Origin: Trogon surrucura
Lineage: Eukaryota > Chordata > Aves > Trogoniformes > Trogonidae
Reading direction: 5' to 3'
Assembly: GCA_020746105.1 (NCBI GenBank)
Contig: CM036628.1
Span: forward strand, 1,560,001 to 1,624,000
Length of the DNA: 64,000 bases
Shown here: piece by piece, positions 25,801-36,886 of the stretch
How the letters are laid out: each line of letters starts with the position of its first letter
Numbering within the stretch: position 1 is the first letter of the stretch
Position numbers and translations under genes: made by a program
The notes under the pieces: model-generated
Database searches by the model: none
What the model saw: only the letters and a program-made list of their open reading frames with translations
What the model was told of the DNA's origin: nothing

Positions 25801-28622
25801 GTGTAGCCCTAACATGATGTTTAAACTCTCACGCCAAAGCTGTAGGAGCTCAGCCCTTTGGTAGATGCCACATGAGCATCTTGGCTTTAGGATTGCTCCG
25901 CTTACTGCACGGGTATCCCGCCCTGCCTAAGAGCTCCAGTTTCGCAGATCAAAATAGGGAGGAGTGCAGAGAACTCTATAAACTGGACGAAGCACGGCGA
26001 TAACACAAATTGCAGCCATCTGCTTCTCGCGCAGGGCTCTAGGAAACCTCGCTCACCGTAGGAGCCACAAAATAGAAAACCTTCTTCTCTTTTTCTCAAA
26101 GCACGCTGCGAATAACGCCCACGAGGGCTGACACCCACCGGAGACTGACAGTCAGCTGCAGCTCCAGCCATCCTCTGCTCCGCTCTCCCAACCCGCCTTT
26201 ATAACCCAGAAACCGCCTTCAGCCATCGTTAATTGCAGAGTGATTTTAAATCCCTGCCTAGATTTCAAACACTGCTGGTGGAAGGCCGGATTTATATGTT
26301 TTGGCTTCCAATTCAGAGTGCAGCTTACGATCTGGGATACTGTAATTCTAGCTACTGGCTGGACATATGGCAAGTCAGGTGCAGGCTGCTATTAAAAATC
26401 AATTAGGAATGAAATATAGTTTCTGTTACGTGCGCTGTAAATTCACGTTTCCCGTTCAGGTTTCCTTCAGTAACTTAGTACCGCTGTGATGAGTATCTCT
26501 GCTATTTACAGCTGAAAAAAAGTAGATTATTTTTAGGTCTGTTATGAATTTGAAAAATTTAGTAGAGGTCAGTCTGGGAGGTAGGGAGAGATGACAGAGC
26601 AGAATAGGGTTAAATAATTGTTTTTTCTTTCCCTGAACAGGAAATATTTTTGAGAAATTTTATTCTGTTTTGACTAAGATATTTCAATCATTGCATAATT
26701 CAGTATTTTCTGACGTTTTAGGATTAGTTAACTTCTGCTTAGCTGCCTTCTTTTGATTTATGTTACTTTTTAAACAAACAGTGCTATTCTGAAATTCCCC
26801 CTAAAAATACTGGCGCAAACATTTTTAAATTCAGTGTTCCCATCTTTTCAGTCAAAACACTCAGTGAAAATTCGATCCAGATTTGCGAACAGTTTTAGGT
26901 ATCAAGAAGCTCCTTTTTTTCACATAAGTTTCCTCTTGGCTTATATTCTTGTCCTGTCCCCCTGTGACGTGGCGCATTAGTTGTTCTCTCTTTTTCTTCA
27001 CAGGACTAGAAATAGATATGAATGCGCTTCCCCTGACACTTTTTTTCACTCCCAGTGTTTGTCACAAATACACAAAAATCTACTTTCTGTGGTTTTTTCC
27101 TATAATGAATGATCTTCTTTTAAGTAGAAAGGCCTTTCATCATTTGCACAAGCTTTAAAACGGGTCATAAAAACGTCATTAAGTTTGATACAACCAAGTA
27201 CAGTTTAGCTGGAGAGCAGAACTTTGGAGGTATTAAGTAGCTCTAACGCTTAATGACAAACACTAAAAACATTTTTGTAATGTGACTCAATAAAAGAATT
27301 TACCAGACCTGTTTGGGAAAGTGCATAAAACACTGGATTGAGTATAAATATTTCCTATTAGTTGTAGGGATTGGAACAAGCTACAAAGTTGTGGTCCTGA
27401 GATCAGGTTTCTCAGCTTGAGGCTTGATTAGAACCAGTGCCTGCCTGACTAGAAAGTTCAGATGTGTATCTGAAACTTCCTAAATGTGGGGAGATTACAG
27501 GTCAAAATTTTTAATTCTAATCTCTCTCACATAATGCTTCTTGCAATGCCCTTACTCCAAAGTATGTGGGTTTTTTTCTACAGATCAACCCAGTCAGAAG
27601 AGATCAATGGCACGGAATAACAGCTGACATGAAAAGACATTGCTAGAAATTACAGACATCATCCAGATTTCTCGTCTTCTGTTTTACTGCCTCAAGTTCA
27701 GTGCCACTAACCCACTCCTTGTCATAGCTCTTCCTGAATCAGGTCTCTTGTACCTGCCCAGTGACCCAAGTGCCTTTTGTAGAACATCACCATAACACGT
27801 GTGACCCTTCTGATCCACACAAGGTGCCCCGACCAACATTTGCTCTCATCGTGGTGGAGCGTGAGGCATATTTTGTCTGTCAATAATCCTATTTCCAGTT
27901 CTCAGAGCTAAAATTAAGCTAAGAAAAATGCAAAAAGCAACAGTTCCACTCTCCTATCGCAATCCCTGCCTTCCACCCTTTGTGTTTTTGTGAGAGAAAT
28001 CGTTTGGCGTTGTGGAATGAAGGAACTCGAGCTCTGCGCCGAGCTAATTCTTTGAAGATTAATTCTAAGTGACAGCACTTACATATTCCCATGACATTCC
28101 TGAAGTGAAGAGTGTTGTCATTAGCCAAGAAATGAACATTGATATCCCCAAACAAATGACCTGTTCCCAGATGAGTTACCAGTCACGGGGAAATAAAGAC
28201 AAAGCAAGTGAGATAACCCAAATTCATGTTTTCCTTTGTCATTGGAGCTCTGGAAGAGGAAATCCCAATCTGCTATTCCACGTTCAAGCTGTTCCGCGGG
28301 TCCCCAATAAGCGTAGTTATGTCATTTACATGTAGAACACTTGTTACCCGGAAAAAATCAGCATAAGCACTTCACGTACTGCTTAATTACAGGTCCTCCA
28401 GCACGGAACAGGCACCCCCTTGCTAGGGTCCAAAGGGTGAATGTTTATTTTAAATTTAAGAATGGATCCCCACCGATTTGAAGCAAAAGACTGTTTGCCG
28501 AGGATGGAGTCCTGAGAAAGGGGAAATTCTGGAGGGTTTCCCAATTTTAGACTCTTTGTTGTGAGTAGATAAAATGTCCAACACTCACAAGGAGATACAA
28601 GTAATTCTTAAACAAGGTGTTT

Positions 28623-28654
28623 TTTTCATGTATTTGCATTTTCATGTATTTGCA
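28623..28654. repeat. Perfect 16-bp tandem duplication
   Basis: The unit ttttcatgtatttgca occurs twice without mismatch (28623-28638 and 28639-28654). Each copy contains an ATTTGCA octamer-like core. Identity suggests a recent duplication. Confidence 0.9.
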
Positions 28655-30127
28655 CAGAGATGTGCCATTCTGGGCAATTTCTGAATGAATAACGGGACTA
28701 GATCCATCAAGCTATAATTGATAATTTTTTTTTCCTCTGTAAAAAAAAAAATCCCTTAATATTACAACAGGAATTAGAGAGGAAACATGACCTGAGGATA
28801 CAAGGGCATTTCAGGAAGTACATTAATGATCTTCATCAGGAAGGACACTTCCTCATTATACAACATCGGTGAACGGGTCGCCCACCCTGTAGGTGTTTCC
28901 CTTTTCCAAAGCCATAAGTGTTGGCCATTGTTGAAGGCCTCCTACACATCCAGAGCAATGGATGTGTCAGCCCTGGTTCTCTTCATTAATTACCAATTTA
29001 GCCCATTTGGGAGTAGTTAAACACTCTTTGGAAAACTGATTTTAATTGCCTCAGAGCACGTCCTTTTTTAAAGTCCTGTCAGAGCACATTTTTGCAGTCT
29101 GGATTGTTCACGAACCTTTCACGTCAGCTCTTTCCCGTCCTTTAAGTGAAGCAATTTTCAAAATGTAATTGTATGGAGGCAGGTCCCAAGGCAGGGATAA
29201 GCAGGTTGGGGTTTCGGTACGGGGTGCACATCCTTTCCTGTCAACAGGATAATCCCAACCCAAAGTGGATGACTGCCTGCGCTGTGCGGTGTCGTCGGTA
29301 ACGCATGAGCTGACCTGTATTTGAAACTTTAGACCGCAAGAATATTAAGTCAAAGAATGCTTTTTAGAAAAGTCTTGAAGGTTTTAGGATTTCACAAACA
29401 TTATTTTAACTTTCTGATGACCATCGCTGTGTTCACTCTACTGAATTAGACCCAGGAGCTTTATTAATATAAATGACTTCAGCTTTCTATTTATTTCTAT
29501 TGTATATGTATATCCAGCCTGATTTATTGTGGCAGATCTGTAGAGAATCCCACAGTTCCCCAAGAGTGTGATTAAATGACTTCACTGTTAGGTTAAACAG
29601 ATTACTCTGGCCTAGCTTTGAGTATCTGGGGTCTACATTCCCTTTTTGCATGCTTTCTGCACTATTCTACATTCTCATTCACAGAAAGAAGCTTTTTTTT
29701 CCTCCAGTAGATTTACCTCAAGCACTGTAAACCTATTGTAACCCTTAACTGCTGTGGAATTTAGGAGTGCTGTGGTATGATATAACCTATGAAAGTAACT
29801 CAGAGCGCCGGGCACAGAGCGGCCTCCGGTGCCCTGTGGAGTTGATTTATTAACTTCATTTTTACAGTTGGGGAATGGGTAAGAAAGGGAGTTCTTACAA
29901 GATGACACCGCAAACTGGTAAAATAGGGTTAGAACCGGGGCATTCCGATTCTGGGTGTTTGGTTAGAATCCCTGGATGACGCTGGCATTTGCAGAGATGT
30001 CACTGGGTGTTTTGTCACACGCTACAGCGAGCCTTCTCTGGGCAGTGAGCCGCTCGGGTCACAGCGTCCTTCTGGTCACCGATCAGCAAAGGAGCCGTTT
30101 TGCAGATCAATGTTCTTTTCCCTGCAG

Positions 30128-30255
30128 ACTACAGGAATCCGTTTGTGGAGATTCACCCGGAACATCCCAAAATAATCTACATTTTAGATGCTAAGGAAGC
30201 GGTTGTCGTCCCTTGCCGAGTTACCTCGCCAGATATCAAACCTAAGCTTACCCAG
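30128..30255 (+). CDS. FLT1: FLT1 exon 4: start of Ig domain 2 (D2)
   Basis: One hundred and twenty-eight nt, encoding residues 104 to 146. It starts with two bases completing the Asp codon opened by exon 3 and ends on a codon boundary (phase 0). It encodes the D1-D2 linker and the first half of D2, the domain that makes the principal contacts with VEGF-A and PlGF in this receptor family. NPFVE (107-111) and VPCRVTSP (131-138), with B-strand cysteine C133, are the clearest FLT1 signatures in the window; KDR and FLT4 differ at these places. The acceptor is ccctgcag and the donor is CAG|GTAAGT, both close to consensus. Exon 5 supplies the partner cysteine. Confidence 0.97.
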
Positions 30256-31281
30256 GTAAGTGACTGTTTCAGAGAAAACCAATTCAGAAGTCTGGGCTGC
30301 CAAAAAAAAAGACAAAAGAAAGTGTGTGAAGCTAAGTAAGTTTCAGGGAAAAAAACAACAGTGAAAACACTGACAATCCAGAAGCACAGTTCTGCCCCTG
30401 CAGTGTATTACTGTTGACCTGTACAAGGGTGTTCTGGGAACTGGGCTGTGTTTATCACATATTTTTCTCATCCTGTGGCTTAATGTTCCTCCATAAATTG
30501 GCAAAGACAGATGAAAAGGCACTATTTTTCTTCCAAATTCTTTGTATAACACTGGTCTGTTAGCTATCCTCATGAAAGCTTCTCTCTTTTCTACCTTGAA
30601 CCTCCTCAGAAACACTTGCCCATTTTAGCTTGATTTCATAAATCCAAACCAAGTTTTAGCCTTGGGAATAAATGGCTGCAGCATCCATCCCTTCGGTAGC
30701 AGAATGTCGAGGTCACAGAACGCTCCGTGGAAGCCAGGGCCATTTTGTATTATAAAAACCGAAATTTAAGGTCTGGGGCTTCCTCAGTCAATGGAGATCT
30801 AGTCATGGATTTAAGAGGCTTTAGAGCTGCTCTATAGAGGAGCCTGTCGCAGAGGGAGGAACTCAGCAAAGGTCTCCTGGCTCCAGTTATTACACGCCTT
30901 TTCTGTTTTGCTGCCAGGCTGCCTGCTCGAGCTGGCCTGATGGGAACGAGAGCTCACCCTCATGCTCTGCCCCGTTCCACAGCCTGTTCTGGAGGGGCTG
31001 GGGGAGATGAGGGGGTTGGGCTGGACACGGGAACGCGCGCAGATCGGCTGATGCTGCGCTGGTGCGAGGAGCTCTGCTCCTCCCCGCAGTTCAGATGTCT
31101 TAGCTGGGAGATGCCTCCTTCTCCCGGGAGAGAGCACGTGAGACCACGGAGGCCTGAGACGGTGCTCCGGCTCCTGCTGAGACCGATGGCAAATTTCCAG
31201 TAGACGTGCAGAGGGACAGCACTGGCCTTATTGCTTTAGCAGATCTCTATTTTTACATTTTGTCAGTAGGGATTAAAGGGT

Positions 31282-31345
31282 GGGGCGGGGCGATAAGGCT
31301 CCTCTCCAGTTAGAGCTTATCGCTTTAGCCTGGATAAGTGTTATC
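31282..31345. promoter_or_regulatory. Cluster of four GATA motifs with a GC box
   Basis: Within 64 bp there is a GGGGCGGGG GC box (31282-31290) and four GATA cores: GATAAG at 31292-31297, CTTATC at 31316-31321, GATAAG at 31333-31338 and TTATC at 31341-31345. The last two form a perfect inverted pair, GATAAGTGTTATC. GATA pentamers are expected about once per 500 bp on both strands together, so this density is unlikely by chance. GATA2 acts in endothelium, where FLT1 is expressed, so an intronic enhancer is a reasonable inference; no function is shown by sequence alone. Confidence 0.5.
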
Positions 31346-31680
31346 ACCTTCTCTTTGGCTACAGAAATGAAACATCCTCATCTTATTTCAGCCGATTCCG
31401 AGCAAATTCATTGCCGGCGTTGCGCTGTCTTCGGCACAGTCACGTGAGCCCAAACGTGGCCTTGGAACCTCGACCAGAAGACCTCCACATTTATCCCCTT
31501 ATTTACAGGCAGCCCTGCTCTCCCTGCCCGCCAGCTAAATTCTCTCCCTTCAAACACAAACCAAAGTCCTTTATCTTGCCGCGAGCTGCTGCTGGAGCGA
31601 AATCCCCACTGAAATCTCCCTTTCTGAATCGGAAAGAAAATTCTCCCCCAAAAGATTTCCCCCTGTCAAGGCGCAGGGCA

Positions 31681-31920
31681 GGGATGGAGACGTTGAGTGC
31701 TGCTCCCCGGAGGAACCTTCCCGGGGAGATGCTGCTACTCAGGGGGACGCACTTTGGGAGATGAAGCCACCGGCCCCGGGGCTCCGTCGACGGAAAGTCA
31801 CGGCTTGTTTTTTGCCCTGTCTGGGGATTCCGTAGCTCCGCGTGGAGCCAAGGCGGCGGCTTCCCGTGCGAAGAGGAAGCGGGGCGGGAGAGGGGCGGAG
31901 GTGGGGATGGGGGAGGAGAG
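31681..31920. promoter_or_regulatory. Short CpG-island-like segment in intron 4
   Basis: I count about 20 CpG in these 240 bp at high GC content, with several GC boxes near the 3' end (ggggcggg and ggggcgga at 31880-31900). It could be an internal promoter that would start downstream of the exons for D1 and half of D2, or part of an enhancer together with the GATA cluster upstream. No start site or coding exon is assignable. Confidence 0.45.
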
Positions 31921-33902
31921 GTGAGCAAGGCGACCAGACAAATTTAGAACATCCTCTTCTTCCAAATTTAAGCTCCAACTAGACAACGGACTTCAAAGGG
32001 AGGAAGGCCACCGTGGTTTCCTTCAAGCAGCGTCGACGCTTTGTGTTTGATTGTTTAAATATATATTTGTGAATATTTTATGAAGACACTTAATATGTGC
32101 GTAGTGCTGAAAAGGGCCTCCTGAGTAGGGTTATTTTTTCTTTCCCCTTTCCCTAGCCATCAGGGAGCAGAGCTGCCAAACCATGAGGTTCAGCTTTATC
32201 ACATTTTATTATTCTTGTAGAAAATGTCCTTTTTTCCACCGTAAATTAAGTTCCTTATGTTACCATTATACTTTAAAATCATTGCACTCTCTGGCCTTTA
32301 AATATGCATGGAGAAAGGTACCTCTTGTTAATACTAAGCAGATCCCAGCCAATGCTACACATCATCTTTGTTATTAATAAACCCATGCTAAGATGCACAA
32401 CTCAAACTTCTAATTTTACTTAACATGATTTTAATTCTGGGCAAAACAAGCATTTTCAGGCCTGTCAGATCTGTTCAGTCACCGATCTGGTTCAGCGTGC
32501 ATTTGCCACTTACAGCTTTGACCTTCAAGGGTGTTAAAGCATGATTAAGCCTCGGGTCTCAGATCTCTTTCTGTAATTTTCCTGGATTTTCCTAATGGTC
32601 CTGAACAGAGATGCCACAGCTTGATTACTTCAAAAGTATTTACATGAAACCCATGTTTCCTACTACTGTCAGAAGAGAAATGCTCTTCTAAAGGAGAGCA
32701 ACTTCTTGCTTTGCCTCCTGCCCCACAGCAGCATCACCAGCCACTGCCCCACAGCCATAATTCTCTTGTTTTCTGTGCTGAAAATATAATAACAAGTGAC
32801 CTAACCCAACGCCAGCCTGATCAACTGTGTGTTCACAGGAGAGGTATGAGCATCGGCTCCCACGGCCCCGAGCTGAACAGGAGCAGGATTATTATTTAAA
32901 CTGAATCCTGTTTAAACCAGACTGCCATACGAGACTAACGTTTGCTTGGCGACAGAAGAATAAATTGCATGCTGCATAACAGCAAGAATAAAACTATTGC
33001 ATCATCAGGGAAATCCCCATTTGCAGTCCCTAGTGCAGCTCTTCCCCTGGTTAGCTCCAACAGCTCAACCAAGGTAGCTCTGACAAGGAAAACATTAACT
33101 TGCCTCATCTTTGAGGAGCCAGTGAATGAGGAGGAGGGAGAAGCACTGTGCAGATAAAGGTAATTATCACGTGGCAACGGTAGGCACACCAAGCTTTTCC
33201 CCAAACCCTTCATTTTCAGCCAAAAGCGACTCTGACACTCCTGCAGCGCATCCCCTGTGCTGAAAAGCTCTCCTGTGTCCTGCTGGCAAAGCCAGACCTC
33301 CAGCCTGCGCTGCCATTCACCTGCCTGCAAACAGGCTGAAGTGGATGAAATTCAGTCTGCTCGTCTGCACGTAATTTCATGTATTTCTTTCCTACGTTAC
33401 AATCTAGGGTTTTCAAATGACTGGAAAGTAAATTGCAGTTTCTCTAGCAGATAGAGGATTTCCCCTGTGAGATCCCAGGAAAACACGTGGTAGCTACATG
33501 TCTCAATAGGAGAAGCAAAGGTTATTCTTAACCGCTTCCCAAACGATCACCCTGCACAATTCACAGAAAACAGGCATAATTATTTCCAGTATAGGGATGA
33601 GGGAAACAGGACCTACAATGGGTATCGTGCCTCAGATCTGAGAGGACTGGGGCTACTGAATCAAAAGCCCCAGTTACGATGTCCAGGTTTTGGATTTCAA
33701 AGACAGTCGTACCTTAGGGAAGGTTCTCCTATTTGCTTATGTTGGTGTTGCTCGAGATATGTGCGGAATGAGACCACCAACCACTCGGAAAGGTCAAATA
33801 TCTACGCGGCCTCTAAATCAGACCAGCCTTGGCTGGTTGCCTCTACGGTCTGAGGGAAACAGGAATGTCTCACAAGCCTCCAATCTGTCTGCTCTCTTTC
33901 AG

Positions 33903-34062
33903 TATCCTGTTTCCGTAGAGACGAACTTCAAGAGGATGGTGTGGGACCCAAAGAGAGGATTTGTCATCCCCTCGCAGTCGTTCGTCTACTCTGGAGTACT
34001 CACCTGCACCGCAAACGTCAGCGGAAGCGTGTTCACCTCCTACTACCTGGCGCAGAGACTGG
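33903..34062 (+). CDS. FLT1: FLT1 exon 5: rest of Ig domain 2
   Basis: One hundred and sixty nt, encoding residues 147 to 200. It starts in phase 0 and ends with one base (G) of a Glu codon shared with exon 6. It supplies the C-strand tryptophan W160 in MVWDPKRGF and F-strand cysteine C181 (LTC), pairing with C133. The segment SYYLAQR (192-198) lines up with NYLTHR at the end of D2 in human FLT1. One N-glycosylation sequon, N184 (NVS), is present. Compared with human VEGF receptors the loop before W160 is one residue shorter and lacks the Pro-Asp-Gly turn. The acceptor ctctctttcag is strong and the donor is TGG|GTGAGT. The reading frame stays open into intron 5 for 98 more codons. Confidence 0.96.
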
Positions 34063-35166
34063 GTGAGTGGCCGCTGCGTGCCAAGGAACGACCACGAGGT
34101 CTCGATTTCACAGCTAAGCCCCTGGGTATTATTTCTTGGTTAGCCTCAAGTATATGGGATATATCGGACTGGTATGTATCTGTGGCGAGTCCAAGCTGGA
34201 ACACTAAAAGCAAACTCACCCTTTCTCCTTTTCTCCTTGGATTTGATCCCCTCCTGGGTTTGAAAAATGAGCAAATGTTGAGGTGGTACGAAACAGGAGT
34301 ATTTTCTTCAAACACCACCAAGCCTTTGTTCGCTTGGATTGCGCCGTATTTACATTAAAACAACTGCTGGTTTAGGATAAACCAAACAGTAGCTTTCTTC
34401 TTGCTTCTGGTCATTAAACACACAAGATCACGGTATGAAAATGTCATTAAACTGCTAATTCAAATCTTTGCTTTTTAATACGGTTTCTCTTGGTGATTCA
34501 CCCTTTCCCTTGCATTTACAGCTGAGCTTCAGCTCAGAATTAAAATCTGAATTTGAAGCAACTAAGCATTAAATTTTTGAGTGCCAATTAGAATTTAGTT
34601 TCCCTTTGTTTTCAACGTACGATCTTTCTCTCCTCATACATTATGTTTTTAACGGAGGAGAGTTTACTGTGACTTCATTCCCATTAGATCACGGCATCCT
34701 TCTATACAATTAGCACCCGGCTTTAAACAACGGGCCCGTAAATTTGTACGGCAGCCAAATAAACGTCCCGTAAATCTCGCTCTCTTTTTCTTCATTGTTG
34801 GAGTAATTATTTTTCACTAGTCCCATGAATGCAAAGCTAAAAAAATCCCATGAGGTCATCCCTCTCCAGCCCAAAAGGACACAGGCTACAGTGTCTTACT
34901 GCACGGTGGGTTTGGTTTGGGGCTCCACAGATATGATGTGGGCTTATTTCACAATCAGCGTATTTAAGGCATCAATAAATATATAAGACCAAGATATGGG
35001 GAGCCCATTCAGAAAGGAGAGGTAGCTGGTCATTGGAGGGCAGGAGAAACACGGTTCGTGTTTTACAGAAATCAGTGCTCTCAGACCTGCAAATGTTGAG
35101 GCACTCGAAAGGATGAGCCCAGAGAGTGCTGCGTGGTTATACCTTTGGGTTTTTTTTTCATTTCAG
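34063..35166 (+). other. FLT1: FLT1 intron 5
   Basis: A 1.1-kb GT-AG intron. The exon 5 frame runs on through its first 296 bases and stops at 34356-34358. An ATTAAA hexamer lies at 34354-34359. No repeat of note and no further exon is seen. Confidence 0.85.
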
Positions 35167-35303
35167 AGGCCAGAGCACAGAATTTGGCTCTGAAAGCAAC
35201 CCCCAAAAAACTGCTGGTTGGAGAAACTCTGCATTTGGAATGCACAGCAGAAACCTTCATCAACGGGCGCATCGAGTTCATCTGGACATGTCCTAATGGG
35301 AGA
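35167..35303 (+). CDS. FLT1: FLT1 exon 6: start of Ig domain 3 (D3)
   Basis: One hundred and thirty-seven nt, encoding residues 200 to 245, beginning with two bases that complete a Glu codon and ending in phase 0. It encodes the D2-D3 linker and the first half of D3, which in this family contributes to ligand affinity and heparan sulfate binding. KKLLVGETLHLEC carries the B-strand cysteine C225; LLVGE is shared with other VEGF receptors. W239 is the C-strand tryptophan in FIWTC. The cysteine two residues after it, C241, replaces an aromatic residue in human FLT1 and has no evident partner. The acceptor tract is a long T run ending tttcag, and the donor is AGA|GTGAGT. Confidence 0.95.
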
Positions 35304-36163
35304 GTGAGTTGTCGAAAATTCAACGTTCTGCTTTCATGTAGGCTCCCCCACCCAAAAGAAAGATTCATTCAGTGGGCTGAGTAAACCCTGGCTTAATCTG
35401 AAATAAGTGTAAAATGTGATTCCTAAAAATTGGTTTTTCCTTATTTTGTTTACTTAAAGAAAGTCCGATTTTGGTTTTGTGAAGAAACTATGGAAAATAT
35501 AACATAGAATTTACAGAAGTGCAAGCAATACGGTGTTAGGGAATTTTGTTTTCTGAACCCTGTATGAGGGAAGAAAGTTGCTTTTCTATGAACCCTCCTT
35601 AGATTTCTAACACTATTGGCCAAATCTCTGGGAACAAAAATCCTGTCAGAAGCGGTAACGCTTTCTAAAGCTCTTCAGGAGTTGGCATTGGCATTTGGTT
35701 GGCATAATATATTTCTGTCAGAATATATTTTTTTTAGAAAGTAGAAGTTTTTTAAGAAAGAATACTGACTGCAACCAAAAAAAACCCAAAACCCAAACAA
35801 CAGCAGCAAAATAACAAAAAAAAACCCAGAAACCAAGGACAATTCTCTCCCTACCAGTGGCAACGGCAGTTTTGCACTGAGATCCCTGGGATTTGGTCCC
35901 CGAGAAGGGCTGGTCTATGATTTTATTTACCTGCCTGCCCCAATCTCCGCAGAGTTCCACTGTCTCTCTCTCTTATTAGACTTGGTAGTGAAACCTCACA
36001 CAAGAGCTCTTCCCACCGATTTGCCTTTTATTTATTTCAGTGATGGGGAGAGATGATAATTTCAACACGAATCGCTGCTTTTCTTTACTTGCACTCTACG
36101 AAAGGCTGAACAAAATAATCCAGTTTACGCTGCTTTTTGACCCTCTTTTTCTGCGACTTCCAG
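35304..36163 (+). other. FLT1: FLT1 intron 6
   Basis: An 860-bp GT-AG intron. It includes an A-rich stretch with AAACCC-like units at about 35775-35832. Nothing else of note is seen. Confidence 0.85.
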
Positions 36164-36323
36164 CAACATTACCCTAAACGAACACTAGACCAGAGCGACA
36201 CGGTGTATAAAGTCGGCAGTAGCCTGACAATCGAAAACGTCACCGTGCAAGACGGAGGCCTTTACGTCTGCAGAACGTTCAACGTAACGAAGCTGGAGGC
36301 CAATGTCACAGTTACGGTGTACG
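36164..36323 (+). CDS. FLT1: FLT1 exon 7: rest of Ig domain 3
   Basis: One hundred and sixty nt, encoding residues 246 to 299. It starts in phase 0 and ends with one base of an Asp codon shared with exon 8. The F-strand motif QDGGLYVC holds C281, the partner of C225. TLDQS (252-256) aligns with RIDQS of human FLT1, and SSLTIENV with the following strand. Three N-glycosylation sequons lie close together: N270 (NVT), N285 (NVT) and N292 (NVT). The segment before LDQS contains only R245, K250 and R251 as fixed positive charges, fewer than the strongly basic stretch at this place in human FLT1. The acceptor is cttccag and the donor is ACG|GTAAGT. Intron retention here would add only four residues before a stop. 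Confidence 0.95.
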
Positions 36324-36771
36324 GTAAGTTCTGCAGCTAAACCAGAGCACGCCAGAACCAAGATGGTCAAACTTAAAGGATAAATGACACATTATTCAAC
36401 CTGTTGATGTAAAAATGGCATTAGGGAGAATGCCAACTAGTTAAAACAACCGTTAATCATCTATAACCTCTAATCAATCTTATGGGGGGATCAGGTTTCC
36501 AATACCCCGGGCATTTCTACACACCGATCCAGGGGCGATGCAGATGCGCAGTCTCTTCTTTAAATATAAATTCCTTCAGCTGGAGACAGACCTGCCTGGC
36601 TGGGGCTGAGCTTCACACGGCAACAGCTTGTCATTCCATGGGGCCGTCTGCGGCTTCTGCAGATCCGTGTTGCAAAAAAACCCAGGGCAGACACAGCATC
36701 GTTCAGACACGCGAGCGCTGCACCGCGCCAGATCTGCCATTACTCGTCCTCCTGTTCGTTTCTCTTTGCAG
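36324..36771 (+). other. FLT1: FLT1 intron 7
   Basis: The shortest intron in the window, 448 bp, GT-AG, with a good pyrimidine tract before exon 8. No feature is seen within it. Confidence 0.9.
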
Positions 36772-36886
36772 ACAAACCCTTCATTACGGTTTTACACAAG
36801 AAACTTTACTATGAGGTCACCTCAGGCCACAAGTCGCTGAAGCTAGCTGCAAAGGTGGACGCCTTTCCTCGTCCCAGTGTCTCCTG
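36772..36886 (+). CDS. FLT1: FLT1 exon 8: start of Ig domain 4 (D4)
   Basis: One hundred and fifteen nt, encoding residues 299 to 337. It begins with two bases of a shared Asp codon and ends with TG of a Trp codon completed by exon 9 (phase 2). DKPFITV (299-305) closely resembles DKAFITV of human FLT1 and is a strong family marker. No B-strand cysteine is present, which is normal: D4 of VEGF receptors lacks the canonical Ig disulfide. The end of the exon, AFPRPSVSW, matches AFPSPEVVW in human FLT1. D4 helps hold the ligand-bound receptor dimer. The acceptor is tctctttgcag and the donor is CTG|GTGAGT. Reading into the intron gives an immediate stop (TGG TGA). Confidence 0.95.

Larger units (their letters stand above)
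17602..30127 (+). other. FLT1: FLT1 intron 3
   Basis: A 12.5-kb GT-AG intron between the D1 and D2 exons. It contains a CR1 3' end (18694-18842), a CpG-island-like segment (about 20420-21010) with a (GGGA)4 run, a (CA)6 run at 22884-22895, a perfect 16-bp duplication at 28623-28654, and a T-run and A-run pair at about 28725-28751. Long open frames on the minus strand (for example 20569-21084, 22982-23497 and 24129-24719) have no recognisable domains or borders and are treated as chance. I found no further exon. Confidence 0.85.
30256..33902 (+). other. FLT1: FLT1 intron 4
   Basis: A 3.6-kb GT-AG intron. It has a GC box and four GATA motifs clustered at 31282-31345, followed about 340 bp later by a short CpG-island-like segment (31681-31920). 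I see no CR1 copy and no exon. The two regulatory-looking elements are described separately. Confidence 0.85.
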
